Positions 44,744 to 53,811 of a DNA stretch of 64,000 nt are shown here, piece by piece. The position numbers and the translations under genes were made by a program. The stretch is from JBOHDX01 sp050700835. GTDB taxonomy: Bacteria; Actinomycetota; Actinomycetes; Propionibacteriales; Nocardioidaceae. Positions within the stretch are counted from its first letter, which is position 1. Each line of letters starts with the position of its first letter. The stretch is taken from contig JBOHDX010000026.1 in the NCBI GenBank assembly GCA_050700835.1, forward strand, positions 1 through 64,000, written 5' to 3'. The notes under the pieces are model-generated. The model searched no databases. It was not told where the DNA came from and saw only the letters and a program-made list of their open reading frames with translations.

Positions 44744-45781
44744 GGTCGAGGACGGCGCCCCTGCGGCCAGGTGGCGGACGGACACCCGGTCGAGCTTGCC
44801 GTTGGGCAGCAACGGCAGCGCGTCCACCCGCACGACCGCCTTCGGAGCCCAGTCGCGGCGCCCCAGCGACTGAGCTACGTGCTCGCGCAGCGCCACCAGC
44901 GCCGGGGCGGCGCCGACCACAACCGCCACGACCCGCTGACCCCACTCGTCGTCGGGGACCCCGACGGCCACCGCGTCGCGCACGCCCGGCATGGCCAGAA
45001 CCGCGTCGGTGACGGCTGCCAGCGGGACGTTGACGCCACCGGAGACGGCCACGTCGTCGGCACGGCCGAGCACGTGCAGCCGGCCGGACCCGTCGAGGTG
45101 CCCGAGGTCGCTGGTGACGAACCAGCTGTCGCGCAAACCAGCCGCCTTGCCACGCGGTTCGTCGGCATAACCGTCGAACAACATCGGACCGGCGAGCTCG
45201 ACCCGGGCGTCCGCACCGATCCGCACCCGCACGCCGTCGAGGGGTACGCCGTCGTACACGCAGCCGCCGCACGTCTCGCTCATCCCGTACGTTCGGACGA
45301 CCCGCACCCCCGCGGCACGAACCCGGTCCGCAAGCGCCGGCCGCAGCGCGGCCCCCCCGACCAGCACCGCGTCCAGCCGCGAAAGTGGGGACAACCTGCC
45401 CTGCTCGGCCAACCGGTGCAGCTGAGTGGGCACGACCGCCGCGTAGCGCCGCTCCGAGTCCATCGCGTCGACCCCCTGCTCCAGCTCCGCAAGGTCCGCG
45501 ACAACCGGCGAGGTGCCAGCGACGAGGGACCTGATGAGCACATTGACGCCCGCGACATAGGCAGGTGGCAACGCCAGCAGCCACTGTCCGGGTCCACCGA
45601 TCCGGGCGTGCGTCCCGGACGTCGACGCGGCGAACGCGGTGCGCGAGAGGAGTACCGCCTTGGGCGTCCCGGTGCTACCGGACGTGCGGACCAACAACGG
45701 CCCGTCGGCCTCCGCCCACCACCGCTGCACGGTCGCGAAGACCCTCGACGGGTCGTCCGGGAGGACGGTCGGGGAAGCCAC
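44720..45781 (-). CDS. menE: o-Succinylbenzoate-CoA ligase, C-terminus formed by repeat
   Basis: 353 aa, acyl-adenylate-forming family. The ATP loop TSGSTGTPKAVLL (33-45), TYGMSETCGG, and the C-terminal LLPNGKLDR with its catalytic lysine are intact. It makes o-succinylbenzoyl-CoA. The protein is shorter than many MenE proteins but normal for Actinobacteria. The last residues after RHLAAGAPSST are encoded by the inverted repeat of the adjacent unit. The start is GTG 45781, divergent from menA with 38 bases between. Confidence 0.9.
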   Translation of the reverse strand: MASPTVLPDDPSRVFATVQRWWAEADGPLLVRTSGSTGTPKAVLLSRTAFAASTSGTHARIGGPGQWLLALPPAYVAGVNVLIRSLVAGTSPVVADLAELEQGVDAMDSERRYAAVVPTQLHRLAEQGRLSPLSRLDAVLVGGAALRPALADRVRAAGVRVVRTYGMSETCGGCVYDGVPLDGVRVRIGADARVELAGPMLFDGYADEPRGKAAGLRDSWFVTSDLGHLDGSGRLHVLGRADDVAVSGGVNVPLAAVTDAVLAMPGVRDAVAVGVPDDEWGQRVVAVVVGAAPALVALREHVAQSLGRRDWAPKAVVRVDALPLLPNGKLDRVSVRHLAAGAPSSTEESTFGS

Positions 45782-45819
45782 CTCCGACAGGGTACGGACG
45801 GCTGCGAGACTTCACGCCC

Positions 45820-46689
45820 ATGGCCACCCTTGCGCAGTGGATCGAGGGCGCTCGACCCCGCACGCTCCCGGCGGCGATCTCACCCGTGCTCGCCGGTAGC
45901 GGAGCGGCGGCGTACGCCAATGGCTTCGTGGCCTGGAAGGCGGCGCTGGCGCTGCTGGTCTCACTCGCGCTGCAGATCGGGGTCAACTACGCCAACGACT
46001 ACTCCGACGGCGTCCGCGGCACCGACGACGACCGGGTCGGGCCGCTGCGGCTGGTGGGCTCCGGCGCGGCTCCGGCCCGCACCGTGAAGGCGGCGGCGTT
46101 CGGCTGCTTCGCCCTCGGGGCGATCGCGGGCGCGGTGCTCGCCGCCACGTCGGGCTGGTGGCTGCTCGCCGTCGGTGCGGCTGCGATCGTGGCCGCCTGG
46201 TTCTACACCGGCGGCGACCGGCCCTACGGCTACCGCGCGCTCGGCGAGGTCAGCGTGTTCGTGTTCTTCGGGCTGGTGGCGGTGTTGGGGACCACGTACG
46301 TCCAGGTGGGTCGCTTCACCTGGCCCGGCCTGGTGGCGGCGCTCGGGGTCGGCTCGCTCGCGTGCGCCATCCTGGTGGCCAACAACCTGCGCGACATCCC
46401 TACCGACGCCAGGACGGGCAAGCGCACGCTGGCCGTGGTCCTCGGTGCGGACCGCTGCCGCAGTCTCTACGCGGGCTTGATGCTCGTTGCCACCGCCTGC
46501 CTGCTCTGGCTCGCACTGACACAACCATGGACCTTGCTCGGGGCTCTGTCGGTGCTGCCGGCCGCGCGGGCGTCTCGTCGCATCGCCACCCGCGCGAGCG
46601 GCCTCGCTCTGATCCCGGTCCTGCGCGACACCGGCCTCGCCGAGCTGGTGTACGCCGCGGGCATCGCGCTCGGTCTCGCGCTGCACTGA
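45820..46689 (+). CDS. menA: 1,4-Dihydroxy-2-naphthoate polyprenyltransferase
   Basis: 289 aa, UbiA family, integral membrane. The first Asp-rich motif is NYANDYSDGVRGTDDDR (57-72) and the second is NNLRDIPTDARTGKRTLAV. It joins the polyprenyl tail to the naphthoate ring. ATG 45820 starts MATLAQWIEGARPRTLPAAI, the usual N-terminus; upstream frame overlaps menE. Confidence 0.93.
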   Translation: MATLAQWIEGARPRTLPAAISPVLAGSGAAAYANGFVAWKAALALLVSLALQIGVNYANDYSDGVRGTDDDRVGPLRLVGSGAAPARTVKAAAFGCFALGAIAGAVLAATSGWWLLAVGAAAIVAAWFYTGGDRPYGYRALGEVSVFVFFGLVAVLGTTYVQVGRFTWPGLVAALGVGSLACAILVANNLRDIPTDARTGKRTLAVVLGADRCRSLYAGLMLVATACLLWLALTQPWTLLGALSVLPAARASRRIATRASGLALIPVLRDTGLAELVYAAGIALGLALH

Positions 46690-46779
46690 CCCGCCGGCAC
46701 CGGGCCGGGTCTCGCGCGCCCTTGAGCGGCCGGCGTGGCACGCTGACGTCGACGCACGTACCGCGAGGAGGGACCGAGG

Positions 46780-47130
46780 GTGACAGCCGGTCAGCGGCCT
46801 GAACGGCCCGACTACCGCTTCACGCTGGCCAACGAGCGCACGTTCTTGGCCTGGATCCGTACCTCGCTCGGGCTGCTGGCCGCGTCCGTCGGCGTCGATC
46901 AGCTCGCGACCAACCTGGGCTCGTCCGTGGTCCGCGAGGTGCTGGCCGCAGCCCTGGCCGTCGCCGCCGCCGCGATGGGCTGCCTCGGATTCCAACGCTG
47001 GCGGGTGAACCAGCGGGCCATCGACGCCGGCACGCCCCTGGCTTCCGGTCGACCGTTGCTGGTGATGGCCCTCGCGATCACCGCCGTGGCCGCGGTGCTG
47101 GTCGTCGTCTATGTGGTCCGCGGCAGCTGA
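46780..47130 (+). CDS. DUF202/YidH-family membrane protein
   Basis: 116 aa. The N-terminal NERTFLAWIRTSLGLLAASV is the DUF202 signature, followed by three hydrophobic helices. GAGGAGGGACCGAG precedes GTG 46780. Function unknown. The 3' end overlaps the convergent cds1-like gene by 22 bases. Confidence 0.88.
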   Translation: MTAGQRPERPDYRFTLANERTFLAWIRTSLGLLAASVGVDQLATNLGSSVVREVLAAALAVAAAAMGCLGFQRWRVNQRAIDAGTPLASGRPLLVMALAITAVAAVLVVVYVVRGS

Positions 47131-48209
47131 TCGCCGACCCAGCTGCCGGTGCTGGTGAGCTCGTCGAGCACCTTCTGGTACGGCGCGACGTCGATCTGCT
47201 GCGCGGCCAGCCAACCGTCGTCGTAGTAGGTCTGGCTGTAGCGCTCGCCGCCGTCGCACAGCAGGGTGACGACGCTGCCGGACTGCCCGGTCGCCCGCAT
47301 CCGCGCCACGATCTGCAACGCCCCCCACAGGTTCGTGCCGGTGGAGCCGCCGACCCTCAGTCCGGTGCTCGCGTTGCACCAGCGCATCGCTGCGATCGAC
47401 GCCGCGTCCGGCACCCTGATCATCTCGTCGATCACGGTGGGTACGAAGGACGGTTCGACCCGGGGTCGACCGATCCCCTCGATCCGCGAGCTGACGCCGG
47501 TCTCGACCGTGTCGTCGAGCCCGGCCCACCCGTCATAGAACGCGGAGTTCTCCGGGTCGACGACCGCGACCCGCGTGCGGTGCCGGCAGTAGCGGACGTA
47601 CCGTCCGATCGTGGCGGAGGTTCCGCCGGTGCCGGCGCCGACCACGATCCACTCGGGGACGGGATGGGGTTCGGCCCGCAACTGCTCGAAGATCGACTCG
47701 GCGATGTTGTTGTTGCCGCGCCAGTCCGTGGCCCGCTCGGCATAGGTGAACTGGTCGAGATAGTGGCCGCCGCACTCGGTCGCGAGGCGGCGGGACTCGG
47801 CATAGACGGTGGTCGGGTCGTCGACGAGATGGCACCGACCCCCGTGGAACTCGATCAGCTCGATCTTCTCCCGGCTCGTCAGAGCCGGCATCACCGCGAC
47901 GAACGGGATCCCAAGCAACCGAGCGAAGTGGGCCTCGCTGACCGCGGTCGAGCCGCTCGACGCCTCGATGACCGTCGTGCCGGGCCCGATCCAGCCGTTG
48001 CACAGGGCGTACAGGAACAACGAGCGGGCCAGCCGGTGCTTCAGGCTTCCGGTGGGGTGGACGGACTCGTCCTTGAGGTACAGCTCGACCCCGGGCGGGC
48101 CCGGCAGGGGGAACACGTGCAGGTGGGTGTCCGCGGAGCGGTTGGCATCGGCTTCGACCCGGCGGATCGCCTCCGCGGTCCAGTCGCGGTCAGGACAAGG
48201 AGAACCCAC
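47109..48209 (-). CDS. PLP-dependent cysteine synthase-family enzyme, Cds1-like
   Basis: 366 aa, fold type II. K57 in HPTGSLKHRLA binds pyridoxal phosphate. EASSGSTAVSEAHFARLLGI and GAGTGGTSATIGRYVRYCRH are the substrate and phosphate loops. The closest characterised relative I recall is the mycobacterial cysteine desulfhydrase Cds1, which releases sulfide, pyruvate and ammonia from cysteine; a synthase role cannot be excluded. The start is GTG 48209, one base after the DUF4229 stop, so the two genes are co-transcribed. Confidence 0.82.
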   Translation of the reverse strand: MGSPCPDRDWTAEAIRRVEADANRSADTHLHVFPLPGPPGVELYLKDESVHPTGSLKHRLARSLFLYALCNGWIGPGTTVIEASSGSTAVSEAHFARLLGIPFVAVMPALTSREKIELIEFHGGRCHLVDDPTTVYAESRRLATECGGHYLDQFTYAERATDWRGNNNIAESIFEQLRAEPHPVPEWIVVGAGTGGTSATIGRYVRYCRHRTRVAVVDPENSAFYDGWAGLDDTVETGVSSRIEGIGRPRVEPSFVPTVIDEMIRVPDAASIAAMRWCNASTGLRVGGSTGTNLWGALQIVARMRATGQSGSVVTLLCDGGERYSQTYYDDGWLAAQQIDVAPYQKVLDELTSTGSWVGDQLPRTT

Positions 48210-48210
48210 G

Positions 48211-48477
48211 TCAGTCGTCGTCTTCCTTGGCGCGCGCCGCGTCGATGTGCTCGGTCATCCGGGTGGCCCGCGCAGCGACGTTGTGGGCGAACTGCGCACG
48301 CAGCTGGCTGAGGAGGAACAGGGAGGCGACCCCTGAGATCCCCAGCGCGATGAGCGCGGTCCACATCGCGTTCGTCGTGTCCCACGCCAGCCAGAACTGG
48401 GCGATCCCCCAGACCACGGCCCACGCGACGACGAACATCACCAGCCGGGCGGCGGTGTACAAGGTGAAGCTCTTCAC
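48211..48477 (-). CDS. DUF4229 small membrane protein
   Basis: 88 aa with two transmembrane helices and a charged C-terminus ending KEDDD. It matches the DUF4229 family, found in Actinobacteria near menaquinone and cytochrome genes; function unknown. GTG 48477 starts VKSFTLYTAARLVMF. Confidence 0.8.
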   Translation of the reverse strand: MKSFTLYTAARLVMFVVAWAVVWGIAQFWLAWDTTNAMWTALIALGISGVASLFLLSQLRAQFAHNVAARATRMTEHIDAARAKEDDD

Positions 48478-48531
48478 GGCGCGTCCACTTCGCAGGTGCA
48501 GGTTCTGGTGCGGATTCAGGCGCAGCGTACG

Positions 48532-49485
48532 TCAACGCCACAGGCCGGTCAGCCACGCGGGGTCGGCGTTGCCGCCGCTGACGATCGCCACGACCGGGCC
48601 CGGCCGGCGGTCCAGCCGACCCGCGACCTGGGCCGCGGTCGCCACCGCGCCGCTGGCCTCGACCACCAGCCGCCCGCGGGCGACCAGGAGCCGGGCCGCG
48701 TCCCGGATCTCCTCCTCGGTGACGGTCACGATGTCGTCGACGAGGGCGTGGATATGCGCCCAGTTGAGGTCGCCCACCTGGGGACTGCGCAGCCCCTCGG
48801 CGGCGGTGCGGCCGGTGTCCGCCTCCGACCAGGCCGCCCGCTCGCCGGCGGCGAACCCGGCGGCCGCGTCCCCGGCGAGCTCGGGCTCGACTCCGATCAC
48901 CCGAGCTCGAGGGGCGCTGGCCTTCACCGCCGCGGCGACGCCGGAGATCAGACCCCCGCCGCCGACCGGCACCAGCACGGTCGCCAGCTCCGGCAGGTCG
49001 GCGGCGATCTCCAGGCCCACGGTCCCCTGCCCGGCGATGATCCGAGCGTCGTCGAACGGCGGCACCACGGCGTACCCGGTGTCCGCGGCGATCCGGGCGC
49101 ACTCGGCGTCACGCTGCTCCACGGGGACCAGGCGTACGTCCGCGCCGTACCCGCGGGTGGCATCGACCTTGATCGCCGGCGAGCCGTCCGGCATCACCAC
49201 CGTGCAGGCCACCCCGGCTCGGCGTGCGGCGTAGGCCAGGGCCTGGCCGTGGTTGCCGGACGAATGGGTGACGACGCCCCTGGCCCGCTCCTGGGCGGAC
49301 AGCACGGCGACGGCGTTTGTTGCGCCACGCAGCTTGAACGCACCCGTCGGCTGCAACGACTCGGGCTTGACCCAGAACGAGTCCGCCTCGGCCAGGCACA
49401 AGAGCGGCGTACGCACGCAGGTGCCGACGATCCGGGCGGCCGCCGCCTCCACGTCGGCGAGCCCGATCAGAGAAGTGGACGACAC
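48532..49485 (-). CDS. Serine/threonine dehydratase-like PLP enzyme
   Basis: 317 aa, fold type II. K51 (LQPTGAFKLRGATN) binds PLP; SSGNHGQALAYAA and VPVGGGGLISG are the classic loops. There is no C-terminal ACT domain, so it is a catabolic or racemase-type member and not biosynthetic IlvA. Threonine or serine deamination is the likely activity. GTG 49485 with GGAAGG upstream is used; ATG 49506 is an alternative. Confidence 0.85.
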   Translation of the reverse strand: MSSTSLIGLADVEAAAARIVGTCVRTPLLCLAEADSFWVKPESLQPTGAFKLRGATNAVAVLSAQERARGVVTHSSGNHGQALAYAARRAGVACTVVMPDGSPAIKVDATRGYGADVRLVPVEQRDAECARIAADTGYAVVPPFDDARIIAGQGTVGLEIAADLPELATVLVPVGGGGLISGVAAAVKASAPRARVIGVEPELAGDAAAGFAAGERAAWSEADTGRTAAEGLRSPQVGDLNWAHIHALVDDIVTVTEEEIRDAARLLVARGRLVVEASGAVATAAQVAGRLDRRPGPVVAIVSGGNADPAWLTGLWR

Positions 49486-49525
49486 AGGTCCGAGCCTTCC
49501 ACACATGGGCGCGCCGATGACGACC

Positions 49526-49531
49526 TACATT
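49526..49531 (+). promoter_or_regulatory. -10 box of the PLDc_N gene, leaderless start
   Basis: TACATT is followed by six bases and then ATG 49538. There is no ribosome-binding site. Confidence 0.4.
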
Positions 49532-49537
49532 GGACAC

Positions 49538-49879
49538 ATGGGCAAGGTGCTGCTGGGTGTCGTGGCGCTGGCGATGACCATCTTCTGCGTGTTCGACGTC
49601 CTGTCGGCTCCCCGCCGCAAGGTGCGGCACCTGCCCCGACTCGTCTGGCTGGCCGTCGTGGTGCTGGTCCCCCTGGTCGGGCCTGGCGTCTGGCTCTACA
49701 CCACGCTGCGCCGCTCCGACGCGCATCGCCCGGTTTCGCGGGTGCCGCACGGCCCCGACGACGACGCCGACTTCCTGCGCGGCCTCGACCGGCGGGCGTC
49801 CGACCCCGGTGAGCAGGAGCTGCGGCGCTGGGAGCGCGAGTGGAAGGACCGCCACGACCCGGACCCAGGCGACGCCTGA
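49538..49879 (+). CDS. PLDc_N-domain membrane protein
   Basis: 113 aa. Two hydrophobic helices flank FDVLSAPRRKVRHLPRLVWL, and VPLVGPGVWLYTTLRR closes the PLD-nuclease N-terminal membrane domain. A hydrophilic tail ends DRHDPDPGDA. There is no catalytic HKD motif. Such proteins are frequent small membrane proteins of unknown role. Confidence 0.82.
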   Translation: MGKVLLGVVALAMTIFCVFDVLSAPRRKVRHLPRLVWLAVVVLVPLVGPGVWLYTTLRRSDAHRPVSRVPHGPDDDADFLRGLDRRASDPGEQELRRWEREWKDRHDPDPGDA

Positions 49880-49888
49880 TCCACCTGG

Positions 49889-50890
49889 TCAGACGCCGGC
49901 GTAGGAGTGCAGGCCGGATACGAACAGGTTGATTCCGATGAAGTTGAACAGGAATGTCGCGAAGCCGACCAGTGCGATGATGGCGGCGCCCCGGCCCCGC
50001 CATCCTGCGGTGGCTCGTGCATGCAGGTAGCCGGCGTAGACGACCCAGGTGATGAAGGCCCAGACCTCCTTGGGATCCCAGCCCCAGTACTTGCCCCAGG
50101 CGTACTGCGCCCAGATCGGGCCGGCGATCAGGGCCGCGAACGTCCACACCGGGAACGCGAACGCGTGCACCCGGTAGGCGACGCGGTCCATGTCGGCAGA
50201 GCTCGGCAGCCGCCACAGGTAACCGGTCCGCTTGTCCGCCGGGGTGGTGCGCTCGGCCCGTGACTTGACCAGGTACAGCACCGACGCGCCCGCGCCGACG
50301 CAGAACGAGCCGCCGGCGATGGCCGCCGCCGTGACGTGCAGCCACAGCCAGTAGGAGTCCAGGGCCGGGACCAGCGGACCGGCGGGGACATAGACGAACA
50401 GGCCGGCCATGCCCAGCACGACGACCGCGAACGCGGTGAATATCGAGCCCAGCCACTGCACGTGCGACATGACCACGAGCACGAGGTAGACCACCGTGGC
50501 CAGTGCGATGCCGGTGCAGGCGAACTCGTACATGTTGCCCCACGGCACCCGGTTGGCCGCCAGCGCGCGGAACACGTCACCAGCGACCAGGACCAACAAC
50601 GCGAGCATCGTCAGGGCGACCCCGACCCGGCCGGCCGCGTCGCTGCGGTCGATCGCGGCGCTGTCGGCGTCGCTGGGGCCGTCGACCCGCTCCACCAGTT
50701 GCTCCGCCGGTGCGCTCGACCCCGCACCGACACCGGCACCGACACCGACGAGCACCTTCTGCTCGACCGGTGCGCCCACGTGGCGGCTCATCGCCCACTG
50801 CGCAAGGTGTGCCATGCAGGCCAGCGCGTAGATCACCGTCGCCGCGACCACCAGGTGGTTGGACAGTGTGGCGTAGGTCGTCGCACTCAT
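49889..50890 (-). CDS. ccsB: Cytochrome c biogenesis protein CcsB/ResC
   Basis: 333 aa, heme-handling partner of ResB in System II. The tryptophan-rich heme-binding WWD motif is WAQYAWGKYWGWDPKEVWAF (260-279), with histidines in flanking helices (WLWLHVTAAA, RVHAFAFPVW). A Gly/Ala and charged loop at 45-90 separates the first helix from the rest. It lies 8 bases after resB. Confidence 0.9.
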   Translation of the reverse strand: MSATTYATLSNHLVVAATVIYALACMAHLAQWAMSRHVGAPVEQKVLVGVGAGVGAGSSAPAEQLVERVDGPSDADSAAIDRSDAAGRVGVALTMLALLVLVAGDVFRALAANRVPWGNMYEFACTGIALATVVYLVLVVMSHVQWLGSIFTAFAVVVLGMAGLFVYVPAGPLVPALDSYWLWLHVTAAAIAGGSFCVGAGASVLYLVKSRAERTTPADKRTGYLWRLPSSADMDRVAYRVHAFAFPVWTFAALIAGPIWAQYAWGKYWGWDPKEVWAFITWVVYAGYLHARATAGWRGRGAAIIALVGFATFLFNFIGINLFVSGLHSYAGV

Positions 50891-50898
50891 GTCTCGGG

Positions 50899-52503
50899 TC
50901 AGCCCTTCTGCAGGTCCGTACGCAAGTCCTCAAGATCGGCGCCGAGGTCTCCCCCAGACACCCGGTCGAGCCCGGCGACCTCGACCAAGGTACGCCCCTG
51001 CTCGGAGCGGGCCCGGACCCACCTGCGGCGCGGCCGGATGAACAACGAACCGATGAGGCCGAGGACCGCAAGAATCAACCCAGTCAGGGGAATCGCCGCG
51101 CCGGGCGACGAGCTGATCTGGAACTTCGCGAAGCGGCGAACGCCGTCGAAGCTGATGCTGCCCATGTGGCCGGGCAGGGTGTAGGTGGCCCCTGGTCGCA
51201 GCAGGATCCGCAGCGGTTTGCCGTTCCGGCCGGTGAACGTCTTGAGGTGCGACTTGTCCAGGGCGTACACCGACTGAGGCACACCGGTGTCCATCGACAG
51301 GTTGCCGTGGTAGGCGAACAACGCCAGCGCCGGGTTGTAGGGCGCCGGGAACACCGACTGCGGTGCTCCCGTGCTGTCGACTCCCATCGTGGGCAGGAAG
51401 AAGCCCTGGAAGCCAAGCTGTTCCGGCGACGCCTCGGGCGCCTTGACCACACCACCGGAGGTGTACGTCGGACCTTCCGGCAGGAACGGCACTGCACCAG
51501 AGAACACGACGTGACCCTTGCCGTCGCGCACGGTCACGACGGGTGAGTAGCCCTGCCCGACCAGGAACACCTGGGTGCCGCCGACCTGCAGCGGACTGTT
51601 CACCTTGATGTCGAACGGCCGGCTCGAAGCTCCGGGGGTGGGCGTGTAGGTGCCCTTGGCATCGAAGTAGGTGGGAGCCCCCTGCTGCTGGCCGTTCGGC
51701 TGGAACCGGGCGGTGAAATGCTGCAGCTTGAACGAGAACGGCGGCAGGTTCGTCGTGTCGTACAACGCACCCGAGGAGAAGTCGTCGTACTGCGTGAGGG
51801 TGTTGGAGAAGCCCTCCCCCTCGGTGACGATCACGCCACCGCGGTAGCCGAGCAATGCGCCGACCGCCACGCCGACCAGCACGATCAGCAGGCAGACGTG
51901 GAACACGAGGTTGCACGCCTCACGCAGGTAGCCCTTCTCGGCCCGCACAGCGTCGAGGTCCACGTCGACGCGGTAGCGCCGACGGCGCAGTGACGCCCTG
52001 GCGGCCGCGAGTACCTCGTCGACGCTCGCATCGGTGCTGAACGTCTCGTAGGCGGGCAACCGGTTGAGGTTGCGTGGGGTCATCGGTGGCCGCGCCCGCA
52101 CCGCGCGCAGGTAGTGGAAGGTACGGGGGACGAAGCACCCCACCAGCGACACCATCAGCAGCAGGTAGATCGCGCTGAACCACGGCGAGGTGTAGACGCC
52201 GAACATCCCGAGCCGGTTGAACAGCGGCGTCAGCGACGGGTGCGCTGCCTGCCAGTTCTGGACCGCGGACGAGTCCACCCGGGTCTGCGGGATCAGTGAG
52301 CCGGGGATCGCCGCCAGAGCCAGCAAGAGCAACAGCAGCAGGGCGGTTCGCATGGACGTCAGCTGACGCCACACCCAGCGCAGGAACTGCCACACCGACA
52401 GCGCCGGCGCCGGCCGGCCCTTGAGGTCACGACGCGACGGCGGCGACGGCGCCGACGCCTCCTCCGTGCGCTCGCTCTGCGTGTCCACGGTCGGTTTGCT
52501 CAC
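50899..52503 (-). CDS. resB: Cytochrome c biogenesis protein ResB
   Basis: 534 aa. A cytoplasmic Pro/Ser-rich start is followed by RTALLLLLLLALAAIPGSLI, further helices near 110 and 210, a large extracytoplasmic domain, and a last helix LTGLILAVLGLIGSLFI before a basic tail. With CcsB it delivers haem to apocytochrome c. GTG 52503 overlaps the ccdA stop by GTGA. Confidence 0.92.
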   Translation of the reverse strand: MSKPTVDTQSERTEEASAPSPPSRRDLKGRPAPALSVWQFLRWVWRQLTSMRTALLLLLLLALAAIPGSLIPQTRVDSSAVQNWQAAHPSLTPLFNRLGMFGVYTSPWFSAIYLLLMVSLVGCFVPRTFHYLRAVRARPPMTPRNLNRLPAYETFSTDASVDEVLAAARASLRRRRYRVDVDLDAVRAEKGYLREACNLVFHVCLLIVLVGVAVGALLGYRGGVIVTEGEGFSNTLTQYDDFSSGALYDTTNLPPFSFKLQHFTARFQPNGQQQGAPTYFDAKGTYTPTPGASSRPFDIKVNSPLQVGGTQVFLVGQGYSPVVTVRDGKGHVVFSGAVPFLPEGPTYTSGGVVKAPEASPEQLGFQGFFLPTMGVDSTGAPQSVFPAPYNPALALFAYHGNLSMDTGVPQSVYALDKSHLKTFTGRNGKPLRILLRPGATYTLPGHMGSISFDGVRRFAKFQISSSPGAAIPLTGLILAVLGLIGSLFIRPRRRWVRARSEQGRTLVEVAGLDRVSGGDLGADLEDLRTDLQKG

Positions 52504-53246
52504 ACCGGGACCCCCCAACCGGCGGTCCACTGCTGCAGCTGCGAGACCAGGTCGAGCCACCAGCCCGTCAGCAACAGGACCCCGACGGTGACGAGCATCC
52601 CGCCGCCGACCAGGGACACCTCGTGCTGGTGCCGGCGTACCCATCCCAACGCGCCCATCGCGCGCCGGAAGCCGAGCCCGACGGCCACGAACGGCACTCC
52701 CAGGCCGAGGCAGTAGACGAACGCCAGCAACGCTCCACGCCCCGCGTCGGCCGAGGACGCCGACAGCGACAGCACCGCCGCCAGCGTCGGACCGATGCAC
52801 GGAGTCCAGCCGATGCCGAAGAACATCCCGAGCAGCGGCGCCGCGGCGAGCCCCACCCACGGCACGCTGTGGATCCGCGCGTCCCGCTGTAGGAACGGCA
52901 CGAATCCCATGAACGCGAAGCCGAGCAGGATGGTGACGATCCCAAGCACGACGGTCAGCGGCCGTTGGTACGACAGGAGCCGGAAGCCCACGGCGCCGAA
53001 CAACGTCCCGTAGGACACGAACACGACCGCGAAGCCGAGCACGAACAAGCCGGTTCCGGCCAGCATTCGGCCGCGCCGGGTCTGCTCGAGGTCGGCTGCC
53101 GACAGGCCGGTGACGTACGACAGGTAGCCGGGCAGCAACGGCATCACGCATGGGGAGAAGAACGACACGAGACCCGCCAGCAGGGCGACCGGGAGGGCCA
53201 GCACCAGCGATCCGGAGTAGGCAGTGGTCCCGAACCAGCTAGCCAT
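52500..53246 (-). CDS. ccdA: Thiol-disulfide electron transporter CcdA
   Basis: 248 aa, six helices. C33 (FFSPCVMPLLPGYLSYVTG) and C150 (GWTPCIGPTL) are the redox pair. It moves reducing power across the membrane to ResA. ATG 53246 lies inside the end of resA (8-base overlap). Confidence 0.92.
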   Translation of the reverse strand: MASWFGTTAYSGSLVLALPVALLAGLVSFFSPCVMPLLPGYLSYVTGLSAADLEQTRRGRMLAGTGLFVLGFAVVFVSYGTLFGAVGFRLLSYQRPLTVVLGIVTILLGFAFMGFVPFLQRDARIHSVPWVGLAAAPLLGMFFGIGWTPCIGPTLAAVLSLSASSADAGRGALLAFVYCLGLGVPFVAVGLGFRRAMGALGWVRRHQHEVSLVGGGMLVTVGVLLLTGWWLDLVSQLQQWTAGWGVPV

Positions 53247-53811
53247 GCAGCACACCCTTGACGAGGTCGACCAGGGTCGTCTCGGTGATGGGCCCGAGCA
53301 CCCGGGCGGCCACCCGCCCCTGCGGGTCGATCACGTACGTCGTCGGCGGAGCCATCGCGGGATATTTCTGGAACGCGAGCAGCGTCTGGCTGCTCGGGTC
53401 GTTCAGACTCGGCCAGGTGATGCCGTGCGCCTTCTCATAGGCCCTCGCCGCATCGGGATTGTCGCGGATGTCGACCCCGAGGAAGTGCACGCCTTGTGGC
53501 GCCAATCGTTTGCTCGCGGCAACGAGGGAGGGGGTCTCGACTCGGCAGTCCGAGCACCACGACCCCCACACGTTGACCACGGTGACGTGGCCGGCGTAGC
53601 TCGATAGGGACAACTTCTGGCCGGTGAGGGCGATTCCGGACAGGTCCGGCTTCTCGCTGCGTTGCGAGGCCGGAACGGTGATGATCGAGCCGTCGCCGGA
53701 CACGTAGCCCTGGCCACCCGGGTCGGCCCCCGCCGTCGAGCAGGCGGCGACTCCCGCGAGCGAGGTCACCAGCAGTGTGGCCGCGGCGAGGACTCGGAAG
53801 CGGTACGTCAC
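53239..53811 (-). CDS. resA: ResA/TlpA-type thioredoxin lipoprotein
   Basis: 190 aa. A lipoprotein signal ends in LAGVAAC (C24). The thioredoxin fold has WGSWCSDCRVETPS with C86 and C89 and the cis-proline loop MAPPTTYVID. It keeps the haem-binding cysteines of apocytochrome c reduced. The CSDC active site is unusual (CxPC or CEPC is common), which should affect redox potential. It overlaps the upstream phosphatase gene by 4 bases. Confidence 0.9.
   Translation of the reverse strand: MTYRFRVLAAATLLVTSLAGVAACSTAGADPGGQGYVSGDGSIITVPASQRSEKPDLSGIALTGQKLSLSSYAGHVTVVNVWGSWCSDCRVETPSLVAASKRLAPQGVHFLGVDIRDNPDAARAYEKAHGITWPSLNDPSSQTLLAFQKYPAMAPPTTYVIDPQGRVAARVLGPITETTLVDLVKGVLHG

Noticed and set aside
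48464..48477. GTGAA-N4-TTCAC palindrome, a second Rex-like site
   Set aside because: It coincides with the first codons of the DUF4229 gene (VKSFT), so coding constraint explains it as well.
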